NCBI RefSeq assembly: GCF_035594125.1
Contig: NC_087157.1
Coordinates: forward strand, 5,107,501-5,171,500
DNA length: 64,000 bases
Direction: 5' to 3'
DNA from: Scylla paramamosain
Taxonomy: Eukaryota; Arthropoda; Malacostraca; Decapoda; Portunidae
The notes under the pieces are model-generated. The model was given only the letters and a program-made list of their open reading frames with translations. It was not told the origin of the DNA and made no database searches. The position numbers and the translations under genes are program-made. Below, in pieces: positions 32,338 to 46,791 of this stretch (the stretch's first letter is position 1; every line of letters starts with the position of its first letter).

Positions 32338-33111
32338 AGGAGGAGGAGGAGAAGGAGGAGGAGGAGGAGGAGGAGGAGGAGGAGGAGGAGGAGGAGGAGG
32401 AGGAGGAGGAGGAGTAACTCAATAACAACATCAAAGAGGAAGGGTGGATGAAATAAAGCTTCATTTTCGATTAAGATAAAGCTGTAATTTGTGACTCTGA
32501 ATGTCTGTCCGGTGCCGACGTAAGGGAAGAGGAGGAGGAGGAGGAGGAGGAGGAGGAGGAGGAGGAGGAGGAGGAGGAGGAGGAGGAGGAGGAGGAGGAG
32601 GAGGAGGAGGAGGAGAAAATAAGAGGCGAAGGAGGAGTGGACGACTGAGATAACGGACTAATCTACTGCAAGATAAGGTGACCACTCGTAGAAGGAAGAA
32701 GGAAGAGAGATAAGAGAGAATTACTTTTAAGAAGGTAAGAGGAAGAGGAAAAGGAAGAGGAAGAGGAGGAGGAGGAGGAGGAGGAGGAGGATACATACTT
32801 TCCGCTAACAGATGGTTCTCGGTAAGGGTACACAGTTCAAGAAGTGAATTAAAAGAGTGTTATTGTGAGCTTGTGAGTTTTTTATTTCATTGTTTCAGGT
32901 AAGGGAGGAAAGAAAAGGAGGACGGGAGGCAGGGATGTGGAAGGAAGAGTTGGAGCAGGAGGAGGAGGAGGAGGAGGAGGAGGAGGAGGAGGAGGAGGAG
33001 GAGGAGGAGGAGGAGGAGGAGGAAAGATGATACCAGTACATCTCATTATGTCTTCGAAAAAAAAAATACAGCAGAAAGAATGTTAAATAAAGTGTTTTCA
33101 GCCATTATCAT

Positions 33112-33208
<97 letters not shown>

Positions 33209-33937
33209 TGGAAACAGACAGACAGACGGGCGATATAATAAAACCAAAGAAAAAAGTATTCACCACTCAGGTATTTCCATCAAGTCACCTGTAAGAGGAG
33301 GAGGAGGAGGAGGAGGAGGAGGAGGAGGAGGAGGAGGAGGAGGAGGAGGGGGAGGAGGAGGAGGAGGAGGAAGACGAAGGCACTACACTACAAGACTCAC
33401 TTCAATAAATTGACAAAACACCACCTTTTTTCCTTCTCCTCAACAGACCTGCGACCTTCCTGACCTTCCTGACCCTTCCACCTTCCTACCTTCTTTCCTT
33501 CCTTCTTTCTCCTTTCCCTCCTCCTCTCCCTGCGCTGTCAGAAGGAGGAAGGGAGGGTGGGAGGGAGGGAGGGAGGGATGACACTCTAGCCAATTAGTGT
33601 GTTTCGAACCTCAGCATTCGAAGCGAAGTATCACTGACCCCAAAAAGAGTCGGAGAACGTGATCGTCTTTCTCGGAGGAGGAGGAGGAGGAGGAGGAGGA
33701 GGAGGAAAAACAGGGAAGTCAGAACGCAAAAAAAAAAAAAAAAAAAAAAAAGCAATTATACACAAAACAAAGTAAGAACGGAGAAGCAGGAGGAAAATCA
33801 GGAGGAGGAAGATAATATAAGCAAGGCGGGAAACAAGAAACAAGAGATAATGGAAGAAAAATAATAAGGTTTATGGCGGAAAGAAGTTAAGATTGGATGA
33901 CATAATCCTGTTATTACCAAAGCAGTTGCTGTGGAGA

Positions 33938-33968
<31 letters not shown>

Positions 33969-34011
33969 GGAGGAGGAGGAGGAGGAGGAGGAGGAGGAGG
34001 AGGAGGAGGAG
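32338..34011. repeat. cluster of (GGA)n arrays with one (GA)n
   Basis: (GGA)n arrays at 32338-32414, 32530-32615, 32766-32790, 32960-33022, 33294-33370, 33676-33706 and 33943-34011; (GA)45 at 33115-33204; poly-A of about 23 at 33729-33751. All purines are on the plus strand, and short unique segments separate the arrays. Confidence 0.9.
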
Positions 34012-36879
34012 AAAATAAGAAGAGGAAGACGACACCGACGACAAGGACGACTACAAAAAACGATACGGTTAAGAAAAGAAAGTACCGGAAGATAGAAAAC
34101 AAGATTAAAAATAAACGCTTACTATTTCATGACGAGATTACATTCTTAACTGTAGTCTTTCAACACCGCGATGCCAGAGGGTCAGTGTTGGGCGAGGGAG
34201 AAGTAAGAGTAAGCTACAATCACTGCTAATACTTGATGAACACGCCACTCTCCCCTCCATTGTGTTTTAGTGTTTCCCGTCTGTCTTGGGTCCTTTGATC
34301 CCCTTGGAATCTATCACCAGTCAGATTTTCCAAGGAGACTGTCGTGCGGCACATCAAAGGAGCGAAGATTGAGGTGATAAGGCTCAGCAAGGAGGAACAG
34401 GACGTTGCAGATTAACAGACTTACGACCTTGATATCGCAATGTCTTCAGGTAAAGCCTCCGAGGTGTGATCCTTCAATATAACAAGTTCTCTTTACCTGT
34501 GGCTACTCTGTGACTCACCCATACGAGTCTTCTTCCAGATTACTACGGGTATACATAATACTTCTTTTTACTTAAACAAATTTACAGCAGGCTTAAAGCT
34601 ACACGTTTTTTACATAGCTATTCAAAAAGCCTACACATTTGATATGGTGAGAAAAATACATATATTAAAAAATCTTATCCTACCAGTGTAACCTTTTATT
34701 GCTCTTTGCGTGGCTGTATGGGAGGGTGTCTGAAGGTCGATTTTTCAAGCATTACGTCACTGAGTGTTAATCTAGATTCATTTTTATAATCTGTTTAAGA
34801 AAAATTCAATAGGTTACTTAATCCCATGTCTTGTGCAACATCCCCCTAAGGCTTAATAAAACGTTGTGCTCTGAATTGAAAATCTGATTATGTCCAGTAT
34901 TCATAAAAAAATGTTGTTCTCTCATCAAGATTGTTCTGAAAGGCAACGAAGATGATTTGTTAGATTATAGGTATTTTTCTCCCTTGCTGATGCATAATCT
35001 CTCTTAGACTATCAGTAAAATCATGAAAACGCGCTTGAAAACTTCAGGAATTTCCATCACAGCCTGCCAAAAATTACCTACATGAGGCCCATACACATTC
35101 AGAATAGTGAACTTTAGAACATCGCCACTGATGTCAGTGCCTGTAGTTTTTTTTTCTTTTTTTTTTTGACAGCAAATTCACCTCAGGTTACTTTAATGAA
35201 CTAGAAAATGTCATATGGTCATTAGCAGTCGAAGTGTTAGAAGCACTTCTCTAATCCTTATCTAATTAATTATCTGAACCTAAATTACAAAAAATTCTAC
35301 GCGATCATGATGATGATGCTGGCAATTCCAGTAACAGTAAAGGTCACTGTGGTAAAAATAAACTGGTAACAAAAAACAATAAACAATAACGAACCAAGAA
35401 AAACGAAGAGCGAGGAGAGTGAAGACGAGAGGAAAATAGAGATGAAGGGAAAGATAGCAGGGAAGAAGAAGAAACAATATGCCTGAGAAATGGACAAGAA
35501 GAAAATTGAAGACAAGAACAAATTGGAGGCAGGACAGACAAGGGAGGAGGGAGGCGGCAGACGGACAGGAAACTGAGACAGCTGGAGAAACGTATTAGAA
35601 GGACGAGAAGAGGGTGAGCAGGGGAAAAATATACAGCGAGGACGAGCAAGGAACTAAACCTAAAAGAAAATACAAGAGAGGAAGCAACAAAAAGGGAAGA
35701 AACACAGAAAGAGAAATACAAAGAGAAGTGCAAATAACCGGAATAACAGAACAAACAAGTAAACGTACAGACCATATATAAAAAAAACATTGTATCTTTT
35801 TTAATGACCACCTGTGTATGAGTGTATTCTAAATTTTCTCTATTATTTTCTCTTTTCCTCCTGTTTCTCCTGCTCCTTCTTCATTTTCCCACTACTCTTT
35901 TTCTTTTTCTCCTGCACCTGGTCCTTCCCGTCAGTTCCCAGGGCAGGTGTCAACCAATACTTCCACTCTTTCAAAAGTCTACAGGGAAATTTAGGAGCCA
36001 TGGGTCTTGATTATCTACACCTTTCCTCTTTTCCTTCGTGATGCAGCGTACTCAGGCGCCGCAGGGAGACACTCGGCAGCGGGTTAATAAGATTGGCAGA
36101 AGGCCTTCAGCATGAATAATAGAATAGTGTACAGAATTTCAACCCTGAAGTAATCTTAGTTTTAACGTTTATGCAGTTCATTTCATGGCTCTTTAGTGTC
36201 TTAGGTAATGGTAGGAGGATATCAATATTGAATAACTGCCTTCAGTATCTCCCTCCTCCTCTCACTGCTCCGCTCATTCCTCTTCCTCCAACGCTCTATT
36301 CCGCACAACAGGAAGGAAGGAAGGAAGAACAGACGACCAAGAGAGAGGGAGCATTACGATTCAGAGACAAAAATAAAATAGAAATAAAATCCTGCAATGA
36401 GAATGTAAGGCAAACGTCATTATCTGATGATCTAGCAATAAGGCGATAGTAAAGAATTCGCAGGAAAGAGATGAAACGTAAAAATATAAATAACTTGCAG
36501 TAATTCTTTCGTCTCCAAAACAGCATTACCTCGAGTTAATGGGATTGTCACCGCGGCGCAGGAGGGGAGGGAAAGGAAAGGCTTGGGAAGGATGGAAAGG
36601 GATTGGGAAGGATGGAGAAGTGGTGCGCCTGGTGGCAACACATCTTGGAACCTGCAGGAAAATCTATCACCATTCACGCGCAGACTTCCACCATCGAGGA
36701 CTCAGCCACCTGCAGACCACTCCACGCCCATCCAGACGCCCGGAGAGCCACTCAGCCGCCCACATACCAAGAAAACCAGCCTGACACCTATTTCAGCCAC
36801 GCAGTCACTTAGGAAACCAGCATTAAAATTCAACTCTAAGCCACCAGGAGAGCCAGTCAGGAGAGGCAAGCAAGTCAGC
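34012..36879. other. mostly unique DNA, no gene seen
   Basis: Contains dispersed copy D and an A-rich stretch (35340-35760). Three overlapping plus-strand frames near 36540-36890 have Pro/Arg/His-rich composition and no recognised domain. Confidence 0.5.
34911..35085 (+). repeat. dispersed repeat family, copy D
   Basis: Begins tctcatcaagattgttctga and ends near cagcctgccaaaaattac. It is similar to copy B along its length; all four copies lie in the same orientation. Confidence 0.55.
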
Positions 36880-37200
36880 CAAGAAAGTTAGCAAAAAAAA
36901 AAAAAGAAAAAAAAAGAAAAAAAAGAAAAAAGTTAGCCTAGAAAGTCCAGCCAAAAAAAAGCCTTGCCAAAAACGTCAGCCAAGCGAATTCAGTAAAGTC
37001 CACCGAAAAAAAAGTTCAAGGCAAGATAATTAGCCATGAGAATTCGGGTAAGAAAGTCAGCCGGCAAAATCTAACAAAGAGAGTAGGCCAAAAAAAAGTA
37101 TGGTCAAGATAGTCCAGCCAAGAAATTCAGCCAAAATAGTCTCACCAAGAAGGTAAACCAAGGAAGTTAGAGCACAAGAACATAGGAAAATAAGGGAAAG
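36880..37200. repeat. degenerate minisatellite around GCCAAGAAAGTCA
   Basis: Variants of gccaagaaagtcagcc recur about every 16-20 bp (for example agcctagaaagtccagcc, gtccagccaagaaattcagc, caccaagaaggtaaacc), interrupted by A runs. Confidence 0.6.
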
Positions 37201-37895
37201 CTGCAGGAAGCCGTTAGGTCTACACGTGGAAGTCTCTGCATAATACTTACCTACCAATTTCCATCATCCTATCATCCTCATCCATAAACTTACCTAATCT
37301 TTCTTTAAAACTCCCTACTGACTTAACCAAGACACTCCAGCTTAGACAGTCAACCATCCACCCACAGAGCCACACAGCCAGCAAAACACCAAAACAATCA
37401 CCCACAAGCACACCAGCCAATATCCAACTCAAACGAATCAACTGGAAAAATCATGGAGCTGCTTCCTCATCCCCCCTCACAACCCTTCCACCAAGTCACT
37501 CAATCATTCAGTAACCCACACACGCCAGCACAGACCACAATGCATCTACTGAAGCCACAAACCTCCCCTTAATCTTTACTTAATCTTGCATCTGTGCCGT
37601 CAGCCACCAAGGTCTATTACTCATCATCTCTTCCTTTATCCACCCATCTATTCACCTGACCAACCACACACACACACAGCCCCAGCCAGCCAGCCAGTCA
37701 GCCAGCCACGCACGCAGGCATCCTCTAATCCACTCAGGCACTCCATCAAGCACTCTCGCTCTCAGCCACACCTTCCTCCTTCACTCCAGTCACTCCCTCC
37801 TTCACTCACAAGAAACAAACCTTCACATCAGCCTTTTCACGACTCAGTTCAACGACCACAGCTAAGATCACACTCTAAAACACGACTTCCCACCA

Positions 37896-38185
<290 letters not shown>

Positions 38186-38630
38186 AAGAAATGGTGTCTT
38201 TCTTACTTTTACTCTTTTTCACCGTCGTCTAAATCCCAGATCAAGGAAACAATTTAACACTCTGGATCCGAAACTTGCTCGAAACATTACCGAGACTTTT
38301 GAAGCACACCGAACGAAACACTGATAAAAAAAATAAAAAAAACTGGAAAGAAAAATAGAAAGAAAAAAAGGAAAAAGGATTAAAAAAATGAAAACAATCT
38401 ATCATGAAAGTGACGACATGACCTCCAAAGGGGAAAGGAATAAAAATAAAAGAAAAAAAAGAGAAACCAAGAAAAACGAGTGCAAGAGAGGAGAGACAAA
38501 AGAAGTAAAAATATATTCATCACAGGGGCATGAAAGAAAATCTCTCTTCATGCCAAATTTTCTTTCAATTCGGCCTGACTAATAAATAATATTCCTGATT
38601 CCAGGGTGGAGATGAAAAATGAGCTGCCAG

Positions 38631-39138
<508 letters not shown>

Positions 39139-39383
39139 ACAAAAGTTCATATGTATAAGTCTTCACGGGGTATGACTTCTCAGCTTGTAAAGGAGACCAA
39201 AAAAGTTGAATTCAGCAACTTGGCTTGTCTGATCCCAGGGTGGTCCCGCGGCGCCTATTCCGCCACTATATGTATGTAAATTTTATGCAAATGTGGGAGC
39301 GTCATGGGGGTGAGGGGGAGGCGACGACCCGCAGGCAGCTGTTTCTGACGTGCCCTTGTGTTATCTGGTGCCACTGAGGGGAA

Positions 39384-39439
<56 letters not shown>

Positions 39440-39920
39440 CTGCCTCCTTCCTTCTTCCTGTGTCTTATCTCTTTTTTCCTGTTTCTATCTATGCCTCTCT
39501 CTTCTGTTTTCCTAGTTTTCGTCTTCCTTGTTCTATCTTACGAATACTGACTATCTTCTTATCTCTACCTCAGTCTTTTCATCTCTTTATATATTTCTAT
39601 CTTTTTCTTTTCTTCCTTTCTACTGGCATTTGTTTCCGTCTTAAACTTAATGTCTACATGCGTTTTTTTCCCCCTTATCCTCTATTTCTCTCATGTTACT
39701 TTTTCTCTGTCTCGCTGTCACAATCTGTCTTCCCATCCATATCTATCTTTGTCTCTTACTTTTCTCTTTCTATATAATTATGTTCTATTCTCCATCCGTC
39801 AGTCTTCCTGTCTATATATATATAATGATCCTGTCTATCTCTGTAAAATTTCTGCCTATCTATCTACCTTTGTATCTGTCAGTGTACCTATGCATGTATC
39901 TATCTGTCTATCTAAATCTT
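39384..39920. repeat. (TG)n and TCTA/TCTG-rich pyrimidine DNA
   Basis: (TG)25 at 39384-39434, then 480 bp rich in CT and degenerate TATC/TGTC units. Confidence 0.8.
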
Positions 39921-40146
39921 GATAAGAAATTCTTTGAGTTGTAAGATTAAAGTTAACTATACTAATGATGGTAAACAAAACAGTCACGGGGAAGAATAAT
40001 ATGACTCCTTTTAATATACGAGAAAGAAAGTAAAGAAAACAGGAACCATAAGAAGCCACACTTTTCATAACTTTTTTGCAGCCTTGCCGAGAAGAAAGAA
40101 AAATTAAAACAATAAAACAAACACGCACGTGAGACAAAGAAGGTTC

Positions 40147-40573
40147 AGGAGGAGGAGGAGGAGGAGGAGGAGGAGGAGGAGGAGGAGGAGGAGGAGGAGG
40201 AGGAGGAGGAGGAGGAAAGTAGAAGAAAATAATAAAAACAAGAGCAAAGAGAGAACGAAATATAAAGAATAAGTAATGGAGTGTAATTTTAAACGCTGGC
40301 CACATAACGCTGCGGGAAGAGGAGGAGGAGGAGGAGGAGGAGGAGGAGGAGGAGGAGGAGGAGGAAGAAGAAGAAGAAGAAGAAGAAGAAGAAGAAGAAG
40401 AAGAAGAAGAAGAAGAAGAAGAAGAAGAAGAAATAGAGATGGTGGTGGCTTTGATGCTTTGGAAGATTGGAGAGAAAGATAAAACAAAAAAATGAAGAAA
40501 AAAATTTACCAGTGCGAGAAAAAGAAAAGTGGAAATGAAATAGGAGATAAGAAGAAGAGAAAGAAAAATGACC

Positions 40574-40651
<78 letters not shown>
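40147..40651. repeat. (GGA)n, (GGA)n-(GAA)n and (GA)n
   Basis: (GGA)n at 40147-40217; (GGA)n at 40318-40365 turning directly into (GAA)n at 40366-40431; (GA)37 at 40577-40651. Confidence 0.95.
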
Positions 40652-40653
<2 letters not shown>

Positions 40654-41141
40654 TAAGGGTAGTTAAGTGTGGAGTGAGCGATGGTGAGAGTGAGGCGCGT
40701 GAGTCAACTTCCCAAAGCCAAGGTGGTAAGATGGATGCCCCTACCAGGCCGGGGGAGCAAGATCATACTTCACTGCTCTATATTTTCATCTCATGCTCCA
40801 AGACACTCCCTCTCTCCCCCCACTCCCTCTCTCTCTCCCTCTCTCTCATCAGCCCCTCACTTCGTCTTCGTGTTCTCCTTACAGCCTCCTCCTCTCCATC
40901 TCCTGTCCCACGGTCATGTGTTCTTGTCTCCCTGTCTCTCTATTCACCCTCCTCTCCCTTTCCTTCCTCCTGTCTCTCTCTCCTCTCCCTTCCCCTCCCT
41001 CTATCCTGTCTCCTTCCGTCCAGACCTCTTGAAGGGCGTGTAACCATCACTTATCTTTCATTTTCTTCCTCCTCTCAGCTTCTTCCTTTCCAGTTCTCTC
41101 TCATTCTCTCTTTCTCTTCCTTTCCTGCGGCTGATATAATT

Positions 41142-41479
41142 AAGGGAGGAGGAGGAGGAGGAGGAGGAGGAGGAGGAGGAGGAAGCGTAAATTTCGTTGC
41201 TGTCTGACATGGCTCGCTATAACTCAACAGCGACCCGCGCCACCAGCAGGAAATGCACCACCACCATCACCACCACCAAGACCACCGCCACCACCACCAC
41301 CACCACTTTTCATAAGAATCGCCAGCACGTCACCACCACCACTACCACTACCACCACCACCACCTCCACCACCACCATTACCACTGCCACTTCCCATCAC
41401 ACCACCACCAGCACCACCGTTACCGACACCACCACGAGTACGAGCACTGCACATAAACTGAAACTGGAAAAAGGGGAAA

Positions 41480-41565
<86 letters not shown>
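41142..41565. repeat. (GGA)n, (CCA)n and (GA)n
   Basis: (GGA)14 at 41142-41183, imperfect ACC/CCA units at 41258-41430 and (GA)40 at 41485-41565. The Thr-rich frame across it is not a recognised gene. Confidence 0.9.
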
Positions 41566-41572
<7 letters not shown>

Positions 41573-41711
41573 TTACTATTTTTTACGTGTCCGGGAGACC
41601 AGCCAAGAGCGCAAAATTGGATAAAAAGAAGAGGAAAATAAAGCTCGGTCATAAAGTCGCTCCCGAAAAGAAACTGGAAAAGATGAGAGTTGGCCAATAT
41701 AGTTTCTGAAT

Positions 41712-42080
41712 GAGTCTGTATGTCTGTCTGTCTGTCTGTCTTTCTCTCTCTGTCTATCTAGCTATCTAACTGTCTATCCATCTAACTTCTGTATACCTAT
41801 ATATCTGTCTATCTATTTCTATCTGTATATCTATCCATCTATTCATCGATCTATCTACCTATCTAGCTGTCTATCTATTTATCTACCTATCTATTTAACT
41901 GTCCATACATCTATCTATCTAATTAACTATTTGTCTATCTATCTATCTATTTTTTGCAGCTTGGGACTGGCATCTTAAACGGGCATTTTTTTTCATTTTC
42001 TCTCCTTTTACTGCCTTTTTGTTGCCCTTGGCCAGATACATATATAAAAATATCTATCTGTCTATCTATCTATATAAAAC
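41712..42080. repeat. degenerate (TCTG/TCTA)n array
   Basis: Tetranucleotides TCTG, TCTA and CCAT with point changes to 41960, and a short second block at 42050-42075. Confidence 0.85.
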
Positions 42081-42370
42081 TCATCGCCTCACCAACCAAA
42101 AAGTTATCCATGAGGAAGTCTATCCTTTTCAGAATGTTTTACGCAGTTCCCTATACAGAAGGACCTCCCTGTACCCTCTGGCCATGGGTTGTCTGTCAGC
42201 AAACCACTGTTACCATTGCTGAGTAAAACTAATTATTCCTCTCGACCTGGTGGCCTCGACGCGGTGGATAAAGCAAACTGATGGGGCGTGAGGCGGGACA
42301 ACCATCGCCAGCACCCTGCTCCTCGCGCTGGGAATAGACACCAACACCAAAACTTTTGCTGAGGGTGTGG

Positions 42371-42830
42371 TGGTGGTGGTGGTGGTGGTAGTGGTGGTGG
42401 TGGTGGATGGCCTTCACACACGTGCCCTACTAACAGACTAATTCTTGTTTATTCTAATGAGTTGCAAATTAATGTAATATGTATGTGACCACCACCACCA
42501 CCACCACCATTACCACCACCACCACCACCACCACCACCACCACCACCACCTCCACCACCATCACTACCACCATAGCCATCTCCATCACTACTAATGTTAT
42601 TTCTGAATGTGCTTTTCCCTTCTTCCTCCTCCTCCTCCACCACCACCACCACCACCACCACCACCACCACCACCACCACCACCTCTTTCATCTCGTTTTT
42701 TTTTTCTTTCTTTACACTTTTTCACATTTGGTTTCCTTTCCATTCTCTTATCTCTTTCCCTTATTATCCTCTATCTCTTTTCCTCCTCGTTAGTTTCCAC
42801 CACCACCACCACCACCACCACCACCACCAC
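42371..42830. repeat. (GGT)n and three (CCA)n arrays
   Basis: (GGT)n at 42371-42409; (CCA)n at 42488-42560, 42637-42683 and 42798-42830. The first block is complementary to the others, so they can pair. Confidence 0.9.
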
Positions 42831-43002
42831 CTATGTAACGTTCTTCTCTGACCTGGTTCTTATTCGCCCTAAGTCTGAGCAAGTATTTTCTCTTCTTATT
42901 CTTTTACAATTTTTATATTTCGTGAAGTACGAATATTTTTGACCACGATAAAGAAAAACTATGCTTATATATATTTTTTATTTTTATTTTTGGTTGTCGT
43001 TG

Positions 43003-43075
<73 letters not shown>

Positions 43076-43322
43076 ATCTGAGTCACATTTTTTCAAAGAC
43101 CTTTTCACTTGTATACTTGTAGATTATTCAAATGTAATCATGTTTTTACTTTACAACTACTATTTTTCGCTATTTTGTTATTTATGTTCAGTTTCATCGA
43201 GTTATCCATTAACGTAAGTGTTGTTCTGATGAATTTATATGGATCATAACCTAATTTATATTCTTTGTTTTCTTTTTAGTCTGTATTGTTTGTGGTTAAT
43301 GAAATTCATTCTCTCAATGCTG

Positions 43323-43411
<89 letters not shown>
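43003..43411. repeat. (GT)n and (CT)n
   Basis: (TG)35 at 43003-43072 and (CT)43 at 43326-43411, 250 bp of AT-rich DNA between. Confidence 0.95.
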
Positions 43412-43413
<2 letters not shown>

Positions 43414-43931
43414 GCAAGTGCTTCACGTTTCCGGAAGCAGGAGTTCCCGACCACACTAAAAAAAGGCAAGGTGGAAGTTAGAGCACCTTAAGTTACCTTT
43501 CATCTTCCCAACTTTGTCTTACCTCGTTTTTTCCTCCCTCTTGTGTGTTTTCCCCGTCCCTTTTTAGGAGTCTCACCCCTGAAGCTTACTAACGAGTGTA
43601 CCCTTTCATGTTCGTCTTCCTCTACTTCAACAGTGTAGAAAATTTAGGAATACCTTTTCTATTTTACGTATGAAATAATCGGAATACCGTAATGGAAGCT
43701 AAGTAAGGGAAGGTGGTATGTTTTAATATTTTTACCATCAAAATTATTATTACTATTATCATCAACATCAGTATTCTCCCCCCCCCGATCCAGGCTCAGT
43801 AGTGCTCCGCCTCCAATCCTCGGCGGCACCTCAATCCTCCCTCGCGGCTCCAGGTTAATTAACTGAGTGCTTCATATCATTGAAATATGCATCACGATCC
43901 CAGCTCAGACGCAGACACAGAGGCACACACC

Positions 43932-44179
<248 letters not shown>

Positions 44180-44535
44180 GACTACATCCTCTTCTTTTAC
44201 TTCACCATCCTTCACCGTCTTTCTTCTCTTTCACTCAACTACCTTCTCTCTTATTTTCATCCCCTCCTTTTCTCTCGTCACCTGTCATTACCTCCTTCAC
44301 TCAGCCATCCTCGTAAGGGCCAATAAATGTGCTGTTGTTTGTTCTTCCTCTTTTTGGGGTCGCATGTTCCTTTATACTGACTACCATATAAAAAAAAAAA
44401 AAGGAAAATATATACACTTTCTCATTCACTCATCCCCCCTATACCTTCGTTTTCTATCGCCCAACAGGCAACTCAACTCTGGTTATTTGGTGTCTCTATT
44501 GTGATGGATTTCATTAGCTTCCCTCTACCGCCTAC

Positions 44536-44730
44536 TTAGCCGCAATGTTGGGACGCTACACCCTCCTCTTCACACACCCATATGTCCTCTCCTGGAACAC
44601 GTATGGATTGCCTCCTCTTGAGTCTACCAGGAACTGAGGCGTGTGAATTAAAAGATGCCAGGGAGAAAACGAGATGTGGGGAGAGTACTGTAAAGATGAT
44701 AAGTGTTAGGGCGAATCCGAAGTCTTTCAT
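44536..44730 (-). CDS. candidate signal-peptide ORF, possible first exon
   Basis: This 64-codon frame was not recognised by family. It begins MKDFGFALTLIIFTVLS and continues PHLVFSLA, which has the short charged start, long hydrophobic core and small-residue end (SLA) of a secretory signal peptide. A polar stretch follows, with an RLKRR basic site and two cysteines (53 and 63) before a stop. The ATG context is weak (tacATG). At G35 the minus strand reads CTG|GTAGAC, a poor but possible donor in phase 1, the phase needed by the acceptor of the Ig exon at 19083-19215 on the same strand. Spliced this way it would give signal peptide, about ten residues, then the Ig domain. It could equally be chance, or a small secreted peptide of its own. 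Confidence 0.25.
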   Translation of the reverse strand: MKDFGFALTLIIFTVLSPHLVFSLASFNSHASVPGRLKRRQSIRVPGEDIWVCEEEGVASQHCG

Positions 44731-44924
44731 GTATTTTTAATGAAGGTAAGATAAAAAGAGATAAGGTAAAAAAGAACACGAAATAAGGTGACGTAGTTCA
44801 ATTTCACGTGGTTCATGAAATAAAATACGTGTGGTTTGAAGAGTATTTCGTGAGATACCTCCTAATATATACCTAAAAGTGTTTACAAGTTAGTTAGAAT
44901 TTAAACAACCGCAAAAAGAAAAGA

Positions 44925-45459
<535 letters not shown>

Positions 45460-45653
45460 AAGATAGTCCGGATATAGAAAAACATAGAAAAATTATAAGT
45501 CACCAAGTTAGATTTTACTCAAGAATGCTAAATATAACTTAAGAGAGTGATGCATGGGCTGAGTGTATCATAGTTTGTAAATGTAGGAGAATATACGAAT
45601 GAATGATTCCTTTGCTTTTTTTTATTATTGTATATAAAAGCTACGAATCTCAT

Positions 45654-45655
<2 letters not shown>

Positions 45656-45747
<92 letters not shown>
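45656..45747. repeat. (GT)n tract
   Basis: 46 pure GT units. Confidence 0.95.
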
Positions 45748-46634
45748 CTATGAGACCAGAAATAGTCTACGCCTCACTCTGAAGAGTAAACAAGTCGAGG
45801 TGTTGAAAAAGAAAATATAAATATATATTTCTAGGAGTGTTTAAATATTGTCTCTGGTAAAAGACAATATTTTGCTAGCTCCTCTCCTTCCCTCTTTTAC
45901 ATTTTTCTATCTAGTATATCTCCGTAACAGCGTCCCTAGAACTAAACATAACACGACTGAGTGACATACACACACACACGCACACATTCTTAAAGTGAGG
46001 CTGGCAAGCAACCCACTTGGAGGACTCATACACCATATCCCTGGGAAACTTAACCTCTGTCTCGGGCCTCCCTTCAATTCTGGCAAATTCAGTGCATTTA
46101 AAGACAGTGCTCGGCTCAGAGCTTCACAAGTTGCCACATGTAGTCAATAAAAAAAAAAAAAAAGAATCATCGTAGTCTCCCACTTTAAAAGACCGTGCTG
46201 AGAGCATTCCCTCACCTACTATTGCCGCACATCACCGACAACACCTCCCCTTCACCTAGACTACATCATGCTGGGCGAGACCTTACTGACACCATCAAAG
46301 AAACTTAAATGCTGACAAGGGCACGCCAGTCACAAGCGTTGCGTGAGGTATGAATACAAGACGACAAGGATAAACAGGACCACGGCAGCCCCAGCAGGCG
46401 ACCCTCGGCATGACGCGCCTCGCTGATGCAACCACACGCCACGTCTGCTTTTGATATCGACGCCACCAAACAGATTCTTCCACTCTCTGGCAAACACCCT
46501 CAGCAGGCACCTCCAGCGGCTTTGGTGAGGCACTCAGCGCAGCCATCCGGAGTGAAAGGAAATATGAGACGTTCTTTGGAACAGCGCGATTCCGTTCCCA
46601 AGTCCGTAAACTTACTTTTGATAGTTTATTACGA

Positions 46635-46765
46635 TGATAGAAGACTGAAACTGACCGCGTAATTTATTTTTGGTATTTTATTAAGGTGGTGATCAAAGAA
46701 TGACTGACTGTGCGTATCATTATAAAAAAAATTATGATAGAAAGCTAGACTGACCGTGTAATTTA
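46635..46765. repeat. two-copy imperfect direct repeat beside the tRNA-like element
   Basis: A segment of about 32 bp (tgatagaagactgaaactga and onwards) at 46635 recurs at 46735 (tgatagaaagctagactgac), 100 bp later. Both continue through cgtaatttat or tgtaatttat. On the minus strand it follows the tRNA-like element, so it could be the body of a SINE. Confidence 0.5.
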
Positions 46766-46791
46766 TAATATGTCTTACTGAACGAGTATCT

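Noticed and set aside
41197..41709. Thr-rich 170-codon ORF resembling a mucin
   Set aside because: Threonines come from imperfect ACC repeats followed by (GA)n. No signal peptide or splice support.
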